From: Candidatus Fusobacterium pullicola
GTDB lineage: Bacteria > Fusobacteriota > Fusobacteriia > Fusobacteriales > Fusobacteriaceae
DNA length: 64,000 nucleotides
NCBI GenBank assembly: GCA_018883725.1
Contig: JAHLFN010000068.1
Location: forward strand, 41,255 to 105,254
Reading direction: 5' to 3'
In this document: positions 33,776 to 42,722 of the stretch, one piece after another
Layout: every line of letters starts with the position of its first letter
Position numbering within the stretch: the stretch's first letter is position 1
Notes under the pieces: generated by a model
The model's input: the letters and a program-made list of their open reading frames with translations, nothing else
Databases searched by the model: none
Told to the model about the DNA's origin: nothing
Made by a program: the position numbers and the translations under genes

Positions 33776-35559
33776 AGGTTTTTGATATAAAAAAGGTAGA
33801 TATTCCAGAGAATCCTGGAGTATACTTAATGAAAAAAAATGAAAAAGTTATCTATGTAGGAAAAGCTAAAAATTTAAAAAATAGAGTTTCCTCATACTTT
33901 AATAGAGAACATGAGAGTGAAAAGACAAAAGAGTTGGTAAAAAATATAGAGGATATAGAGTTTATAATTTGTAATAGTGAACTCGATGCTCTTATTTTAG
34001 AAAATAATTTAATAAAAAAATATACCCCTAAATATAATATTCTCTTAAAAGACGAAAAAACTTATCCTTATATAAAAATAAGCAAAGAAAATTTTCCAAA
34101 TATAAAAATAATAAGAACGACAAAAGCTCTAGATACAAAATCTGGAGTATATTTTGGACCATATCCATTTGGAGCTTGGAATTTAAAAAAAGCTTTAGTT
34201 AAAATTTTTAAAATAAGAGATTGTGAAAGAGATATGAATAAAATATATTCACGTCCATGTTTAAAATATTTTATGAAAATGTGTCCAGGACCGTGTACAT
34301 ATAAAGATATTTTTTTAGAGTATAATGGACAGATAGAGAAAGCTAAAAATCTTCTAAAAGGAAAGAGCAAAGAGGTAATAGATGGATTAAAAAAGGATAT
34401 GGAGATAGCAGCTGAAGATATGAGGTTTGAAGAGGCTATAAATCTAAGAGAACAGATAAAAGAGATAGAAAATGCTGTTGTTAATCAAGTGACAGAGTAT
34501 GGAAAAGATTTAGATGAGGATATATTTTCACTAAAAAAAGAGGGAGATAGAGTATTTATCTGTGTTTTAAATGTAAGAGATGGTAAAATTTTAGGAAAGA
34601 CATCTACAAATATTGATTTAAAAGGTAAGATTGATGGAAATTTAGCTGAAGATATAGTTATGGCATTTTATTCTAAACATCCAATACCTAAAAGTATAGT
34701 TTTTCAAGAGGAGTTATCTGAAAGTTTAAATCTAGTAAAAGAGAGTTTAGAAATACAGAGAGGACAAAGGGTAGAGTTTTACTTTCCAAAGATAAAAAGT
34801 AGAAGAAAAGAGTTACTTGAAATGGGGGAGTTAAATTTAAGTAGAGATATTGAAAGTTATTTTAAAAAGAAAAGTGTAATAGAAGAGGGACTTTATAAAA
34901 TATATACAGAGTTGAAATTAAAAAGATATCCAAGAAAGATAGAATGCTTTGATATATCAAATATCCAAGGAAAGGATGCTGTTGCATCTATGAGTGTTTC
35001 AGTAGAAGGAAGAGCCTCTAAAAAAGATTATAGAAAATTTAAAATAACTTGTAAGGATACACCAGATGACTTTGCTATGATGAGAGAAGTAATAACTAGA
35101 AGATATAGTAAGCTTCCAGAACACGAATTTCCAGATATAGTTTTAATAGATGGAGGACTTGGGCAGATAAATGCTGCTGGAGAAGTTTTTAAAGAGATAG
35201 GTAAAGATGGAATAGCAGAATTATTGAGTTTAGCAAAGAGAGATGAAGAGATATATAAATATGGAGAAGCAATACCTTACTCATTTCCAAAGGAATGGGA
35301 AGCTTTAAAGATATTTCAAAGAGTAAGAGATGAAGCTCATAGATTTGGAATAACTTATCATAGAAAATTAAGAAGTAAGAGAGTAATATCTTCTGAACTT
35401 GATAAAGTTGAAGGAGTTGGGGTAAAGAGAAAAGAGATATTATTAAAAGAATTTGGTTCGGTTAGGAAGATTTTAGTTGAAGATGTAGAGTCGTTAGCTA
35501 GATTTGTTCCGAAAAAAGTAGCAGAAAATATATTGAATACATTAAAAGAGAAAAAATAA
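33769..35559 (+). CDS. uvrC: Excinuclease ABC subunit C
   Basis: A 596-residue UvrC with the full domain order. It has an N-terminal GIY-YIG nuclease (GVYLMKKNEKVIYVGKAKNLKNRV), a Cys-rich region, a UVR helix (DMEIAAEDMRFEEAINLREQ) for UvrB contact, an RNase H-like second nuclease (IECFDISNIQGKDAVASMSV, VLIDGGLGQINAA) and C-terminal helix-hairpin-helix (VEGVGVKRKEILLKEFGSVRK). It makes both incisions in nucleotide excision repair with UvrAB. The start is a TTG overlapping the last 7 bases of rapZ, preceded by GAGAGG. There is no ATG early in frame, so this start is preferred. Confidence 0.96.
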   Translation: MVKVFDIKKVDIPENPGVYLMKKNEKVIYVGKAKNLKNRVSSYFNREHESEKTKELVKNIEDIEFIICNSELDALILENNLIKKYTPKYNILLKDEKTYPYIKISKENFPNIKIIRTTKALDTKSGVYFGPYPFGAWNLKKALVKIFKIRDCERDMNKIYSRPCLKYFMKMCPGPCTYKDIFLEYNGQIEKAKNLLKGKSKEVIDGLKKDMEIAAEDMRFEEAINLREQIKEIENAVVNQVTEYGKDLDEDIFSLKKEGDRVFICVLNVRDGKILGKTSTNIDLKGKIDGNLAEDIVMAFYSKHPIPKSIVFQEELSESLNLVKESLEIQRGQRVEFYFPKIKSRRKELLEMGELNLSRDIESYFKKKSVIEEGLYKIYTELKLKRYPRKIECFDISNIQGKDAVASMSVSVEGRASKKDYRKFKITCKDTPDDFAMMREVITRRYSKLPEHEFPDIVLIDGGLGQINAAGEVFKEIGKDGIAELLSLAKRDEEIYKYGEAIPYSFPKEWEALKIFQRVRDEAHRFGITYHRKLRSKRVISSELDKVEGVGVKRKEILLKEFGSVRKILVEDVESLARFVPKKVAENILNTLKEKK

Positions 35560-35583
35560 TAAGGTTATAAAATGGAGGAAACT

Positions 35584-36582
35584 ATGAAAAAGAGAGCCTT
35601 GTGCCTATTAGCTTTGGTACTTTTAACTACAAGTTGTGGGAGTATCGTGGCTAGAAAGGATAAAAGTCAAATAGTAAAATTTGAAAATAGTAAAATAGTT
35701 GCTGATAGATATGATATAACTTTCTATAAAATAATTTATCCTGAAAATCCTCATGATAAAGATAAATTTTATGAGCAATTTGATATTTTAACTTCTAAGA
35801 TGGTGGCCTATGGAAAAGATATAAATATGATCATCCCATTAGAACTATATAAAGATCTGCTAAACCTTCAAAAAAGAGAAGTAAGAGAGGGAGAAAAGAT
35901 CTATTATAAACAAGCATACTCTTTAACTGAAGAAGAGAAAAAATTTATTGATAGTAAGATAAATGTAAGTACACCAAATGATGCTGGAGAGATACAAAAA
36001 TATCTTAATAAACAGGTAGCTTATTGGTATGATTATTTAAAAAAGCCAGAAAAGTATGATGGTACTAGATATTATACTGAGTTAGATAAGGATAGAGTAG
36101 TAGATGAAGTATTTGAAAATAGAAAATTCTTTTCAAATACTGTTTTTGCAGTAGTTGATGATTTAGTTATTGAGGTTACTGAAAATGAACTAGAGGAGGT
36201 AAAGGATATACCTTATCCTCTTTACTTAGCGACAGATAGTATTCCTATGGAAAAATTAGAAGGAGTAGATTCTAAAATAATCGTTTTAGATGGAAAGTTA
36301 GAAGATACAGTTATTCCTGAAAAAATAACTTTAATAAATAATTTAAAGGTTGAAAATGTAAAAGATTATGAAATTTCAACAAATATCATAGATATAGATA
36401 ATCCACTAAATCTTATTCCAGTGATAGAGGAGTATCAAGGATTAAAATTAAAAGATATTCAAAAGTTTGATATCAAGCATGTACCTAATAGTGTATTGAA
36501 AAAAGCGAGTGTAAAAACTCCAGAGAGAAAAAGACAAACAATAGAATTCGATAAAACAGAGAGTAAGTGGAGGATAGAGTAA
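35584..36582 (+). CDS. Uncharacterised lipoprotein
   Basis: A 332-residue protein with a lipoprotein signal (KKRALCLLALVLLTTSCGS). The lipobox T-T-S-C has an unusual -3 residue. ATG 35584 is chosen over the in-frame ATG 35572 because GGAGGA (35574-35579) sits just upstream. No known domain is recognised: the mature part is charged, with many Lys/Asp/Tyr, and contains a segment of short strand-like stretches (TVFAVVDDLVIEVTENELEE). It is co-transcribed after uvrC (24-base gap), and its stop overlaps the SpoIIE phosphatase start by one base. That tight coupling suggests the two proteins work together, for example envelope sensing and phosphatase output, which is inference. Confidence 0.8.
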   Translation: MKKRALCLLALVLLTTSCGSIVARKDKSQIVKFENSKIVADRYDITFYKIIYPENPHDKDKFYEQFDILTSKMVAYGKDINMIIPLELYKDLLNLQKREVREGEKIYYKQAYSLTEEEKKFIDSKINVSTPNDAGEIQKYLNKQVAYWYDYLKKPEKYDGTRYYTELDKDRVVDEVFENRKFFSNTVFAVVDDLVIEVTENELEEVKDIPYPLYLATDSIPMEKLEGVDSKIIVLDGKLEDTVIPEKITLINNLKVENVKDYEISTNIIDIDNPLNLIPVIEEYQGLKLKDIQKFDIKHVPNSVLKKASVKTPERKRQTIEFDKTESKWRIE

Positions 36583-38093
36583 TGATATACTTTATTTTTA
36601 TACTTGTTATTGGATTGATGCTATACTATTCTAAAAAAAGAGAAGAAGAGATGACAGAGGGAATGATGACAATTCTTACAAGTATTAGGAATAAAAAGAA
36701 ATTAGAAGATGTTCCAGAAATTTTAAAAGAAGAATATGAAGATACAATAAAAAATGTAATAAAACAAGATTTAGAGTTAGAAAATTCAATTGGAGAATTA
36801 AGGGAATATAGGAAGGAATTGGAGGAAACATACAATTCACTTGTACAAAAGTCTATGCAGTTGGAATATAGTAATCAGATACTGGAGAGAAGAGTAGAAA
36901 ATCTATCTAATTTAAATTCTCTTTCTAGAGCTGTTCTTTCTGTATTGGATTTAGATAATATTATTAATATCATATTAGATGCTTATTTTGTTTTAACTGG
37001 AGCTAAGAGAATCTCTTTATATCTTTGGGAAAGTGAAGGTTTAATAAATAAGAAAACAAAAGGTGAGTGTAATTTTAAAGAAAATTTATTGTTTTCAGAA
37101 GAGGAAATGAGAGAGTTTTCTAAGAAGGATTATCAAGAGACTTATGAAAAGCTATCTAAAAAATTTACATTAGCTGATAATGAGATAATTGTAATATCAC
37201 CATTGGTTGTAAAGGAAAAACAACTTGGGGTAATTTATGTAGTAGAAGATAAGAATAAATTGATAGATTTAGATGAAGAAACAATATCTGCTTTAGTTAT
37301 TCAAGTTTCAATAGCTATAAATAATGCTAAAATTTATTCAGAACTTTTGATAAAAGAGAGAATGTCCAATGAGTTGGATGTTGCTTCAAGAATCCAAAAG
37401 AAAATATTACCAGCAGATATGGATGAAATATTTGGACTTGAGATAGCACAATATTTTGAACCAGCTAAGGAGATAGGAGGAGACTATTACGATTATACTA
37501 TTTTAGATGACAATGTTTTCTCAATTACTATAGCTGATGTAAGTGGTAAAGGAGTGCCGGCAGCTTTTCTAATGGCACTGGGAAGATCAGTGTTAAAAAC
37601 ACTTACCTTAACAGGAGATTTTGCTCCAAATGAAAACTTAAATGAACTAAACAAGATAATCTATTCAGATATAACTGAGGATATGTTCATTACGATGATA
37701 CATAGCAAGTATAATAGAGAGAATAAAACTCTTTACTATTCTAATGCAGGACATAATCCATTAGTAGTTTATAGAGCAAAAGAAGATACAGTAGAACTTC
37801 ATACTGTAAAGGGAGTAGCAATAGGTTTCTTAGATGAATATAGATATAAGCAAGGTGAGATTCAGTTAGATAAAGGTGATATTGTTATATTCTATACAGA
37901 TGGAATTACAGAGGCTGAAAATAAGGATAAAGAGATGTTTGGAATCGATAGATTAAAAGAGGTAATCTATCAAAATAAAGATAAATCTCCTAAAGAGTTA
38001 AGAGAAGAGATATTGGAAGCTATAAACAGATTTAGAAAAGATTATGAACAAACAGATGACTTAACATTTGTGATATTGAAAAGCAATGTTTAG
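36582..38093 (+). CDS. GAF domain-SpoIIE/PP2C serine phosphatase (RsbU-like)
   Basis: A 503-residue protein. One N-terminal membrane segment (MIYFIFILVIGLMLYYS) leads to a coiled-coil stretch (about residues 65-115), a GAF domain (about 120-260, LSRAVLSVLDLDNIINIILD) and a C-terminal PP2C/SpoIIE phosphatase. Metal-binding and family motifs include EPAKEIGGDYYDY, VSGKGVPAAFLMALGR, YSNAGHNPLVVY and FYTDGITEAENKDKEMFG. Such enzymes usually dephosphorylate an anti-sigma antagonist in partner switching. No STAS-domain protein, RsbW-type kinase or sigma factor lies in the window, so its target is unknown. The start ATG (36582) has GGAGG at 36569-36573 and shares a base with the lipoprotein stop. 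Confidence 0.92.
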   Translation: MIYFIFILVIGLMLYYSKKREEEMTEGMMTILTSIRNKKKLEDVPEILKEEYEDTIKNVIKQDLELENSIGELREYRKELEETYNSLVQKSMQLEYSNQILERRVENLSNLNSLSRAVLSVLDLDNIINIILDAYFVLTGAKRISLYLWESEGLINKKTKGECNFKENLLFSEEEMREFSKKDYQETYEKLSKKFTLADNEIIVISPLVVKEKQLGVIYVVEDKNKLIDLDEETISALVIQVSIAINNAKIYSELLIKERMSNELDVASRIQKKILPADMDEIFGLEIAQYFEPAKEIGGDYYDYTILDDNVFSITIADVSGKGVPAAFLMALGRSVLKTLTLTGDFAPNENLNELNKIIYSDITEDMFITMIHSKYNRENKTLYYSNAGHNPLVVYRAKEDTVELHTVKGVAIGFLDEYRYKQGEIQLDKGDIVIFYTDGITEAENKDKEMFGIDRLKEVIYQNKDKSPKELREEILEAINRFRKDYEQTDDLTFVILKSNV

Positions 38094-38107
38094 TAGAAAG
38101 GAGATGT

Positions 38108-39016
38108 ATGAAAGAAAAAGTTAGTATAGGTGGACAAGCTGTAATAGAAGGGGTTATGATGAGAAGTCCAAGTTGTATAGCTACAGCTGTGAGAAAACCT
38201 TCTGGAGAGATAGTTTATAAAAAAACAATGATATCTAATAAAAAAGGAAGATTAGCAGAGATTCCTTTTATAAGAGGAGCAGTGATGCTTTTTGATGCTT
38301 TAGTAATGGGAGTAAAAGAATTAACTTTTTCAGCTAACGAAGCTGAAGAGAAAGAAGAGGAACAAATTACCCAAAAGGAAGCAATTTTAACTACAATTTT
38401 ATCTTTAGGGTTAGGAATAGGGTTATTTATAGTTTTACCCTCTTTGATAGGAAGTTTTATATTTTTAAATAATAAGATGTATTCAAATCTTTTAGAGGCT
38501 GCTTTAAGACTAGTGTTTTTTATACTATACATATGGCTGATATCTTTTTCAAAGGATGTAAGAAGAGTCTATGAATATCATGGTGCTGAGCATAAGTCTA
38601 TTTATGCTTATGAAAATGGAATGGAGTTAACACCTGAAAATGCCAAAAAATTTACAACTTTACATCCTAGATGTGGAACAAGTTTTTTATTAATTGTTAT
38701 GTTGATAGCAATAGTTGTTTTTTCGACAATAGATTTTATTTTTCCTACACCTACTACAATGATTGGAAGAATAGGTATGAAAATAGGATTAAGAGTAATT
38801 TTGATGCCATTAATAGCTGGAATATCTTATGAGATTCAAAGATATAGTTCAAAACATTTAGATAATTTTTGTATAAAATTTTTAGCTTTTCCAGGACTTT
38901 CTTTACAAAAAATAACAACGAGAGAACCTGATTTAGAACAATTAGAGGTTGCTATAGTAGCAATAAAAGCTGCTTTAGGTGAAAAAATTGAAAACGCAAG
39001 AGAAATAAATAGATAA
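38108..39016 (+). CDS. DUF1385 family membrane protein (YqhQ-like)
   Basis: A 302-residue protein starting with IGGQAVIEGVMMRSPSCIAT, the conserved DUF1385 head. It has membrane segments around residues 95-145 and 190-245 and the Glu/His-rich block YEYHGAEHKSIYAYENG with TLHPRCGTSFLLIV. The family is widespread, with unknown biochemical role; the conserved HG-A-EH-K and HPRCGTSF patches look like a metal-dependent active site. It is the last gene of the rapZ transcript, with AAGGAGATG before the start and 14 bases after the phosphatase. Confidence 0.9.
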   Translation: MKEKVSIGGQAVIEGVMMRSPSCIATAVRKPSGEIVYKKTMISNKKGRLAEIPFIRGAVMLFDALVMGVKELTFSANEAEEKEEEQITQKEAILTTILSLGLGIGLFIVLPSLIGSFIFLNNKMYSNLLEAALRLVFFILYIWLISFSKDVRRVYEYHGAEHKSIYAYENGMELTPENAKKFTTLHPRCGTSFLLIVMLIAIVVFSTIDFIFPTPTTMIGRIGMKIGLRVILMPLIAGISYEIQRYSSKHLDNFCIKFLAFPGLSLQKITTREPDLEQLEVAIVAIKAALGEKIENAREINR

Positions 39017-39086
39017 ATATTTCACAAACTAAAATAAAACAAAAAAATATTAAGTTGAAACATGTTATATAAGATTAATGTAAAAA

Positions 39087-39117
39087 AGTTGCAACTTTTA
39101 GTATACTATGCTATAAT
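39087..39117 (+). promoter_or_regulatory. Promoter with two palindromes before the Rrf2 gene
   Basis: TTGCAA (39089-39094) and TATAAT (39112-39117) are spaced by 17 bp. The -35 lies in the perfect palindrome AGTTGCAACT (39087-39096), and the spacer holds TAGTATACTA (39100-39109), a perfect 10-bp palindrome. These are plausible operators for autoregulation by the Rrf2 protein. Confidence 0.75.
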
Positions 39118-39148
39118 GACTCATATATCAGGAATCAGGGAGATTGTT

Positions 39149-39577
39149 ATGAGAATAAAAAATGAAATAGAGTATGTAATGAGAATTTTGTTATATTTAA
39201 CAAAATATGGCGAGAATAGAATAGTTCCATCAAATGAGATATCAGAAGCAGAAGATATTCCACACTTATTCAGCTTAAGAATTTTAAAAAAATTAGAAAA
39301 AGCAGGACTTGTAAAGATTTTTAAAGGAGCTAAAGGTGGATATCAACTAACTAAACCTAGTGAAGAGATAACTTTAAGAGATGCTGTTGAGACAATAGAG
39401 CCAATAATTTGTATAAAAGATTGTGTTAATGATCCTGGATCATGTAATTTAAGAAGAGGAAATTGTGCTTTACATAGAGCTTTTGGAGATATCCAAAGAG
39501 AGTTTATAAAGAAATTGGAATCACGTAATTTTAAAGAATTGGCTGAAGAAACTTATTCTGAAGGTACTTGTAGATAA
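39149..39577 (+). CDS. Rrf2/IscR family transcriptional regulator with cluster-type cysteines
   Basis: A 142-residue Rrf2 regulator: winged helix starting MRIKNEIEYVMRILLYL, the recognition-region block LRILKKLEKAGLVKIFKGAKGGY and a C-terminal region with four Cys (88, 92, 99, 106). The spacing of 92-99-106 is close to IscR's 92-98-104, so an [Fe-S] cluster is likely. ATG 39149 is preferred to the longer in-frame start at 39062, because GGGAGA is placed before it and the longer form would run through the promoter. Sensing oxygen, nitric oxide or Fe-S status is probable. No isc or suf gene is adjacent, so its regulon is unknown. A strong terminator follows. Confidence 0.9.
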   Translation: MRIKNEIEYVMRILLYLTKYGENRIVPSNEISEAEDIPHLFSLRILKKLEKAGLVKIFKGAKGGYQLTKPSEEITLRDAVETIEPIICIKDCVNDPGSCNLRRGNCALHRAFGDIQREFIKKLESRNFKELAEETYSEGTCR

Positions 39578-39592
39578 TAATAGAGATTAACT

Positions 39593-39625
39593 AAGTTGCT
39601 ACATTAAAATTGTAGCAACTTTTTA
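39593..39625 (+). terminator. Terminator after the Rrf2 gene
   Basis: AAGTTGCTAC (39593-39602) pairs with GTAGCAACTT (39612-39621), followed by T run. Confidence 0.93.
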
Positions 39626-39639
39626 TTATAGGAGAAAAG

Positions 39640-40344
39640 ATGAAAAAAATATATGAGATAGGAAATATTGAAAAAGGAAAATTTATTGAAAGAATAAATA
39701 GATTTACAGCAGATATAGAGATTAATGGAAAAACAGAAAGGTGTCATGTACATGATTCTGGGAGAATAAAAGAGTTATTGTTTTTGGGAAATGAAATAGG
39801 AATAAAAAAAGCTGAAAATTTAGAAAAAAGAAAAACAGCTTATGATGTCATCTGTGCATTGACATCAGAAAAAGATGAAATGATTTTGATTAATTCAGCT
39901 TATCATAGATATATTTCTGAAAACGTATTAAAAGACTTTGAGATTTCTCCATTTGGAAAAGTAGAAAATATAAAGGCGGAAGTAAAGATAGGAGATAGTA
40001 GACTGGATTACCTATTAACTAATGGAAATGAAAAAATTTGGATTGAAGTAAAAGGGGTTTCCTTATCTGAAGGAAGAGTTGCAAAATTTCCAGATGCTCC
40101 GAGTACAAGAGCTTGTAAACATTTAAAAGAGTTAATAAAATTAAAGGAAAATGGAGATAGATGTGCAGTTATACTATTAATTTTTAGAGACTCAGATAAA
40201 TTTAGACCAAAATATGAAACAGATGAAGAGTTTTCAAAATTATTTTATGAAGCTAAATCTAAGGGAGTAGAGATATATCCATTACAATTTAAATTAATTG
40301 AAGGGAATATATACTATATTGAAAAGAATATAGAGATTATTTAA
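39640..40344 (+). CDS. sfsA: SfsA family protein (putative nuclease)
   Basis: A 234-residue SfsA. Family blocks are FIERINRFTADIEINGKTE, CHVHDSGRIKELLFLGN, the DYLLTNGNEKIWIEVKGVSL nuclease-like core with an Asp/Glu-x-Lys catalytic trio, and FPDAPSTRACKHLKEL. SfsA was named for sugar fermentation stimulation; structural similarity to PD-(D/E)XK nucleases makes a nuclease role likely, but the cellular target is not known. The start ATG follows TAGGAGAAAAG. It sits between the Rrf2 terminator and the convergent coaX gene. Confidence 0.93.
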   Translation: MKKIYEIGNIEKGKFIERINRFTADIEINGKTERCHVHDSGRIKELLFLGNEIGIKKAENLEKRKTAYDVICALTSEKDEMILINSAYHRYISENVLKDFEISPFGKVENIKAEVKIGDSRLDYLLTNGNEKIWIEVKGVSLSEGRVAKFPDAPSTRACKHLKELIKLKENGDRCAVILLIFRDSDKFRPKYETDEEFSKLFYEAKSKGVEIYPLQFKLIEGNIYYIEKNIEII

Positions 40345-40418
40345 AAAAGAAGTTGATTAACTTAATAAAACTAGAAATTAAAATTTATATTTTAAATCCA
40401 GTATTATAGTTAATCAAC
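40343..40418 (-). terminator. Terminator of coaX (minus strand)
   Basis: GTTGATTAACT and its complement (40352-40362 with 40408-40418) form a perfect 11-bp stem with an inner AT-rich hairpin. On the minus strand the stem is followed by TTCTTTTTT (40351-40343). Confidence 0.8.
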
Positions 40419-40438
40419 CTCTTAAAAATTAAAAGTGA

Positions 40439-41209
40439 TTATATGTTATTTTTATAAAGAGTATAAAGACCTTTTATACTTAAATCAGCATGATAAACAT
40501 CAATCTCATCTATCTCAGCAGAAAGAAGTTTTCCTAAACCACCAGTGGCTACAACAAAACACTCCTCTCCTACTTCTTCTTTTATTTTTCTAATAATATG
40601 TTTAATTTGACCAGCATAACCATAGAATATTCCAGATTGAATTTGTGAAATAGTATCAGAGCCTAAGGCACAATCAGGAGTTGTAAATTTTACTTTTGGA
40701 AGTTTAGCAGTATTTCCACAAAGTGCGTTTATACTCATCTCTATTCCCGGTAAGATAGCCCCCCCGATATATACATCTTTCTTTAGAACATCAAATGTTG
40801 TAGCAGTTCCTAAATCGATAATTATTAGATTTTTATTTGGATAATCCTTAAGAGCTTGAACAATATCTATTATTCTATCAGCTCCAAAACCAGTGGGATT
40901 CATATTTTTAGCGAAAGTAAATGGAAGCTTCTTTTCTAAATCTACAATCATAGGTTCAATATTGAAATATTTTCTTCCAAAAAATTGGAAAATAGTTATT
41001 AAATTTGGAACAACTGATGAAACTACAATTCCACTAACCTTTTCAATCTCTATGCCATTAAAGATAGAGATGCTTCTAAAATATGAAAAATACTCATCTT
41101 CTGTTAATTTATCGTTAGTTGAAATTCTAAAAGTAAGTAGTATTTTTCCACTCTCATCAAATAATCCAGTAACAATATGAGTATTTCCAATATCAACTGT
41201 TATAAGCAT
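40439..41209 (-). CDS. coaX: Type III pantothenate kinase
   Basis: A 256-residue CoaX, the ATP-dependent first enzyme of coenzyme A synthesis that needs a monovalent cation and is not feedback-inhibited by CoA. Diagnostic motifs are the N-terminal phosphate loop VDIGNTHIVTGLF, the GADRI block in TGFGADRIIDIVQA, IIDLGTATTFDVL, and GGAILPGIEMS. The minus-strand start has GGTGGTGAA before it. It lies 16 bases after the M29 aminopeptidase stop on the same strand, so the two are probably co-transcribed. A terminator follows. Confidence 0.96.
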   Translation of the reverse strand: MLITVDIGNTHIVTGLFDESGKILLTFRISTNDKLTEDEYFSYFRSISIFNGIEIEKVSGIVVSSVVPNLITIFQFFGRKYFNIEPMIVDLEKKLPFTFAKNMNPTGFGADRIIDIVQALKDYPNKNLIIIDLGTATTFDVLKKDVYIGGAILPGIEMSINALCGNTAKLPKVKFTTPDCALGSDTISQIQSGIFYGYAGQIKHIIRKIKEEVGEECFVVATGGLGKLLSAEIDEIDVYHADLSIKGLYTLYKNNI

Positions 41210-41225
41210 TAATTCACCACCTTAA

Positions 41226-42341
41226 TTACTTTAAATTTTCAGGATTTAAAGCTTTTAATTCATCTAAAACAAAGATACCATCTTTTCTCACTAGGATATC
41301 ATCTATCCAGATCTCTCCTCCACCAAACTCAGGTCTTTGTATAAGAACTAAATCCCAGTGAATTCCTGATTTATTACCATTATCAGCTAGTTTATAAGCT
41401 TGTCCAGGAGTAAAATGAATACTTCCAGATATTTTTTCGTCAAAAAGAGTATCTTTCATAGGTTTTAATATATAAGGGTTTACACCAAAAGCAAACTCTC
41501 CAATATATCTAGCACCTTCATCAGAATCTAAAATTTCGTTTAATTTTTTAGTATTATTAGCTGTTGCATTAATAATTTTTCCATTTTTAAATTCAAAAAC
41601 TACATTTTCAAAAGTAAATCCCTCATAAATAGATGGAGTATTATATGAAATTATACCATTAACACTTTCTCTAACTGGTGCAGTATAAAGCTCCCCATCT
41701 GGAATATTTCTAAGTCCATAACATTTAACATTAGGTATTCCTTTGATAGAGAAAGATATATCAGTTCCAGGTCCAACTATTCTAACTTTATCAGATTTAT
41801 TTAAAAGTGAGCTTAAGCTATCCATAGCTTTTTCCATTTTAGAATAATCTAAACAGCATACATCAAAATAAAAATCTTCAAAATTTTCTAAAGAAGTATT
41901 TGCAAGTTGAGCCATAGAGTTATTAGGATATCTAAGCACTACCCACTTCGTATTATTAACTCTCTCTTTTAAGTGTACAGGTTTCATAAATATATCAGAA
42001 TACATTCTCATTTTTTCATCTGATATATCAGATAATTCAGCTGTATTGTCACTACCTCTTATACCTATATAACAATCCATATCTTTCATTCTATCTAATT
42101 CATATTTTGCCATCAATTCAAGTTGTTCTTCAGTAGAATCCTTAATAAGTTCTCTAATAACAGAGTGATCTTTTAAAGTTACGAAAGGTAGACCACCAAC
42201 TTGATGTATCTCTTTAACTAGAGCTTTTGCTAGATTTCTAGGTGCATCTCCAAAAACCTCAATTAAAACTTTTTCACCTTTTTGTACTCTACAAGAGTGA
42301 GAGACTAAATTTTTTGCTAATTTTAATATTCTGCTATCCAT
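41226..42341 (-). CDS. M29 family aminopeptidase (thermophilic aminopeptidase / AmpS-like)
   Basis: A 371-residue metallo-aminopeptidase of family M29. The metal ligands appear as Glu in NIPDGELYTAPV, Glu in IYEGFTFENVVFEF, His in GSIHFTPGQAY, His in GIHWDLVLI and a nearby Asp. It removes N-terminal residues from peptides in the cytosol with two divalent metals. ATG 42341 is preferred to the in-frame GTG 42350, because GAGG (minus strand) is 8 bases before it and the GTG lies in that ribosome site. An extended -10 (42369-42374) gives its own promoter, downstream of the tRNA terminator; coaX follows it. Confidence 0.92.
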   Translation of the reverse strand: MDSRILKLAKNLVSHSCRVQKGEKVLIEVFGDAPRNLAKALVKEIHQVGGLPFVTLKDHSVIRELIKDSTEEQLELMAKYELDRMKDMDCYIGIRGSDNTAELSDISDEKMRMYSDIFMKPVHLKERVNNTKWVVLRYPNNSMAQLANTSLENFEDFYFDVCCLDYSKMEKAMDSLSSLLNKSDKVRIVGPGTDISFSIKGIPNVKCYGLRNIPDGELYTAPVRESVNGIISYNTPSIYEGFTFENVVFEFKNGKIINATANNTKKLNEILDSDEGARYIGEFAFGVNPYILKPMKDTLFDEKISGSIHFTPGQAYKLADNGNKSGIHWDLVLIQRPEFGGGEIWIDDILVRKDGIFVLDELKALNPENLK

Positions 42342-42368
42342 AGCATTCACCTCATAATATTTTTTTTA

Positions 42369-42374
42369 ATTATA
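42369..42374 (-). promoter_or_regulatory. -10 element for the aminopeptidase-coaX transcript
   Basis: On the minus strand, TGC-TATAAT is an extended -10 (TATAAT at 42374-42369). It lies about 28 bases before the aminopeptidase ATG. Confidence 0.6.
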
Positions 42375-42397
42375 GCATAGAAGCTTAAAAAATAAAA

Positions 42398-42426
42398 TAA
42401 AAAAACCACTCATTACAATGAGTGGT
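42398..42426 (-). terminator. Terminator of the tRNA transcript
   Basis: A 9-bp stem (42405-42413 with 42418-42426), loop of four, followed on the minus strand by a T run at 42405-42401 and below. Confidence 0.9.
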
Positions 42427-42437
42427 GAATTTGCAAG

Positions 42438-42512
42438 TGGCTGGGGTGGCTGGATTCGAACCAACGCATGACGGAGTCAAAGTCCGTTGCCTTACCGCTT
42501 GGCGACACCCCA
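42438..42512 (-). tRNA. tRNA-Gln (anticodon TTG)
   Basis: The 75-base gene has a 7-bp acceptor stem TGGGGTG/CACCCCA and an encoded CCA tail. The loop CTTTGAC gives anticodon TTG at complement 42478-42480. The GGTTCGAATCC T-arm is present. Confidence 0.96.
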
Positions 42513-42520
42513 ATTTTAGA

Positions 42521-42597
42521 TGGTCGGAATAGCAAGATTCGAACTTGCGGCCCCCTGCTCCCAAGGCAGATGCGCTACCGGACTGCGCTATATTCCG
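42521..42597 (-). tRNA. tRNA-Pro (anticodon TGG)
   Basis: The 77-base gene has acceptor stem CGGAATA/TATTCCG and an encoded CCA. The loop CTTGGGA gives anticodon TGG at complement 42561-42563. It is transcribed first, with tRNA-Gln 8 bases downstream. Confidence 0.96.
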
Positions 42598-42613
42598 TCT
42601 CATCAACGATATT

Positions 42614-42642
42614 ATAATATCATACTTTAAAAATTTTGTCAA
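42614..42642 (-). promoter_or_regulatory. Promoter of the tRNA-Pro/tRNA-Gln transcript
   Basis: On the minus strand, TTGACA (42642-42637) and TATTAT (42619-42614) have a 17-bp spacer, with TGA before the -10. Confidence 0.8.
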
Positions 42643-42722
42643 TAAAAAAAATAACTTTTCAAAAAAAAAAATAATGGTATTATATCTAATGTAGAAAATA
42701 AAATTAAAAAGGAGTTAAATTT

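Noticed and set aside
42438..42597. tRNA genes as an integration site for a mobile element
   Set aside because: No integrase, direct repeat of the tRNA 3' end or foreign gene block is visible nearby.
42385..42642. Minus-strand 85-residue ORF over the tRNA genes
   Set aside because: It is a reading-frame artefact of the two tRNA genes and their flanks.
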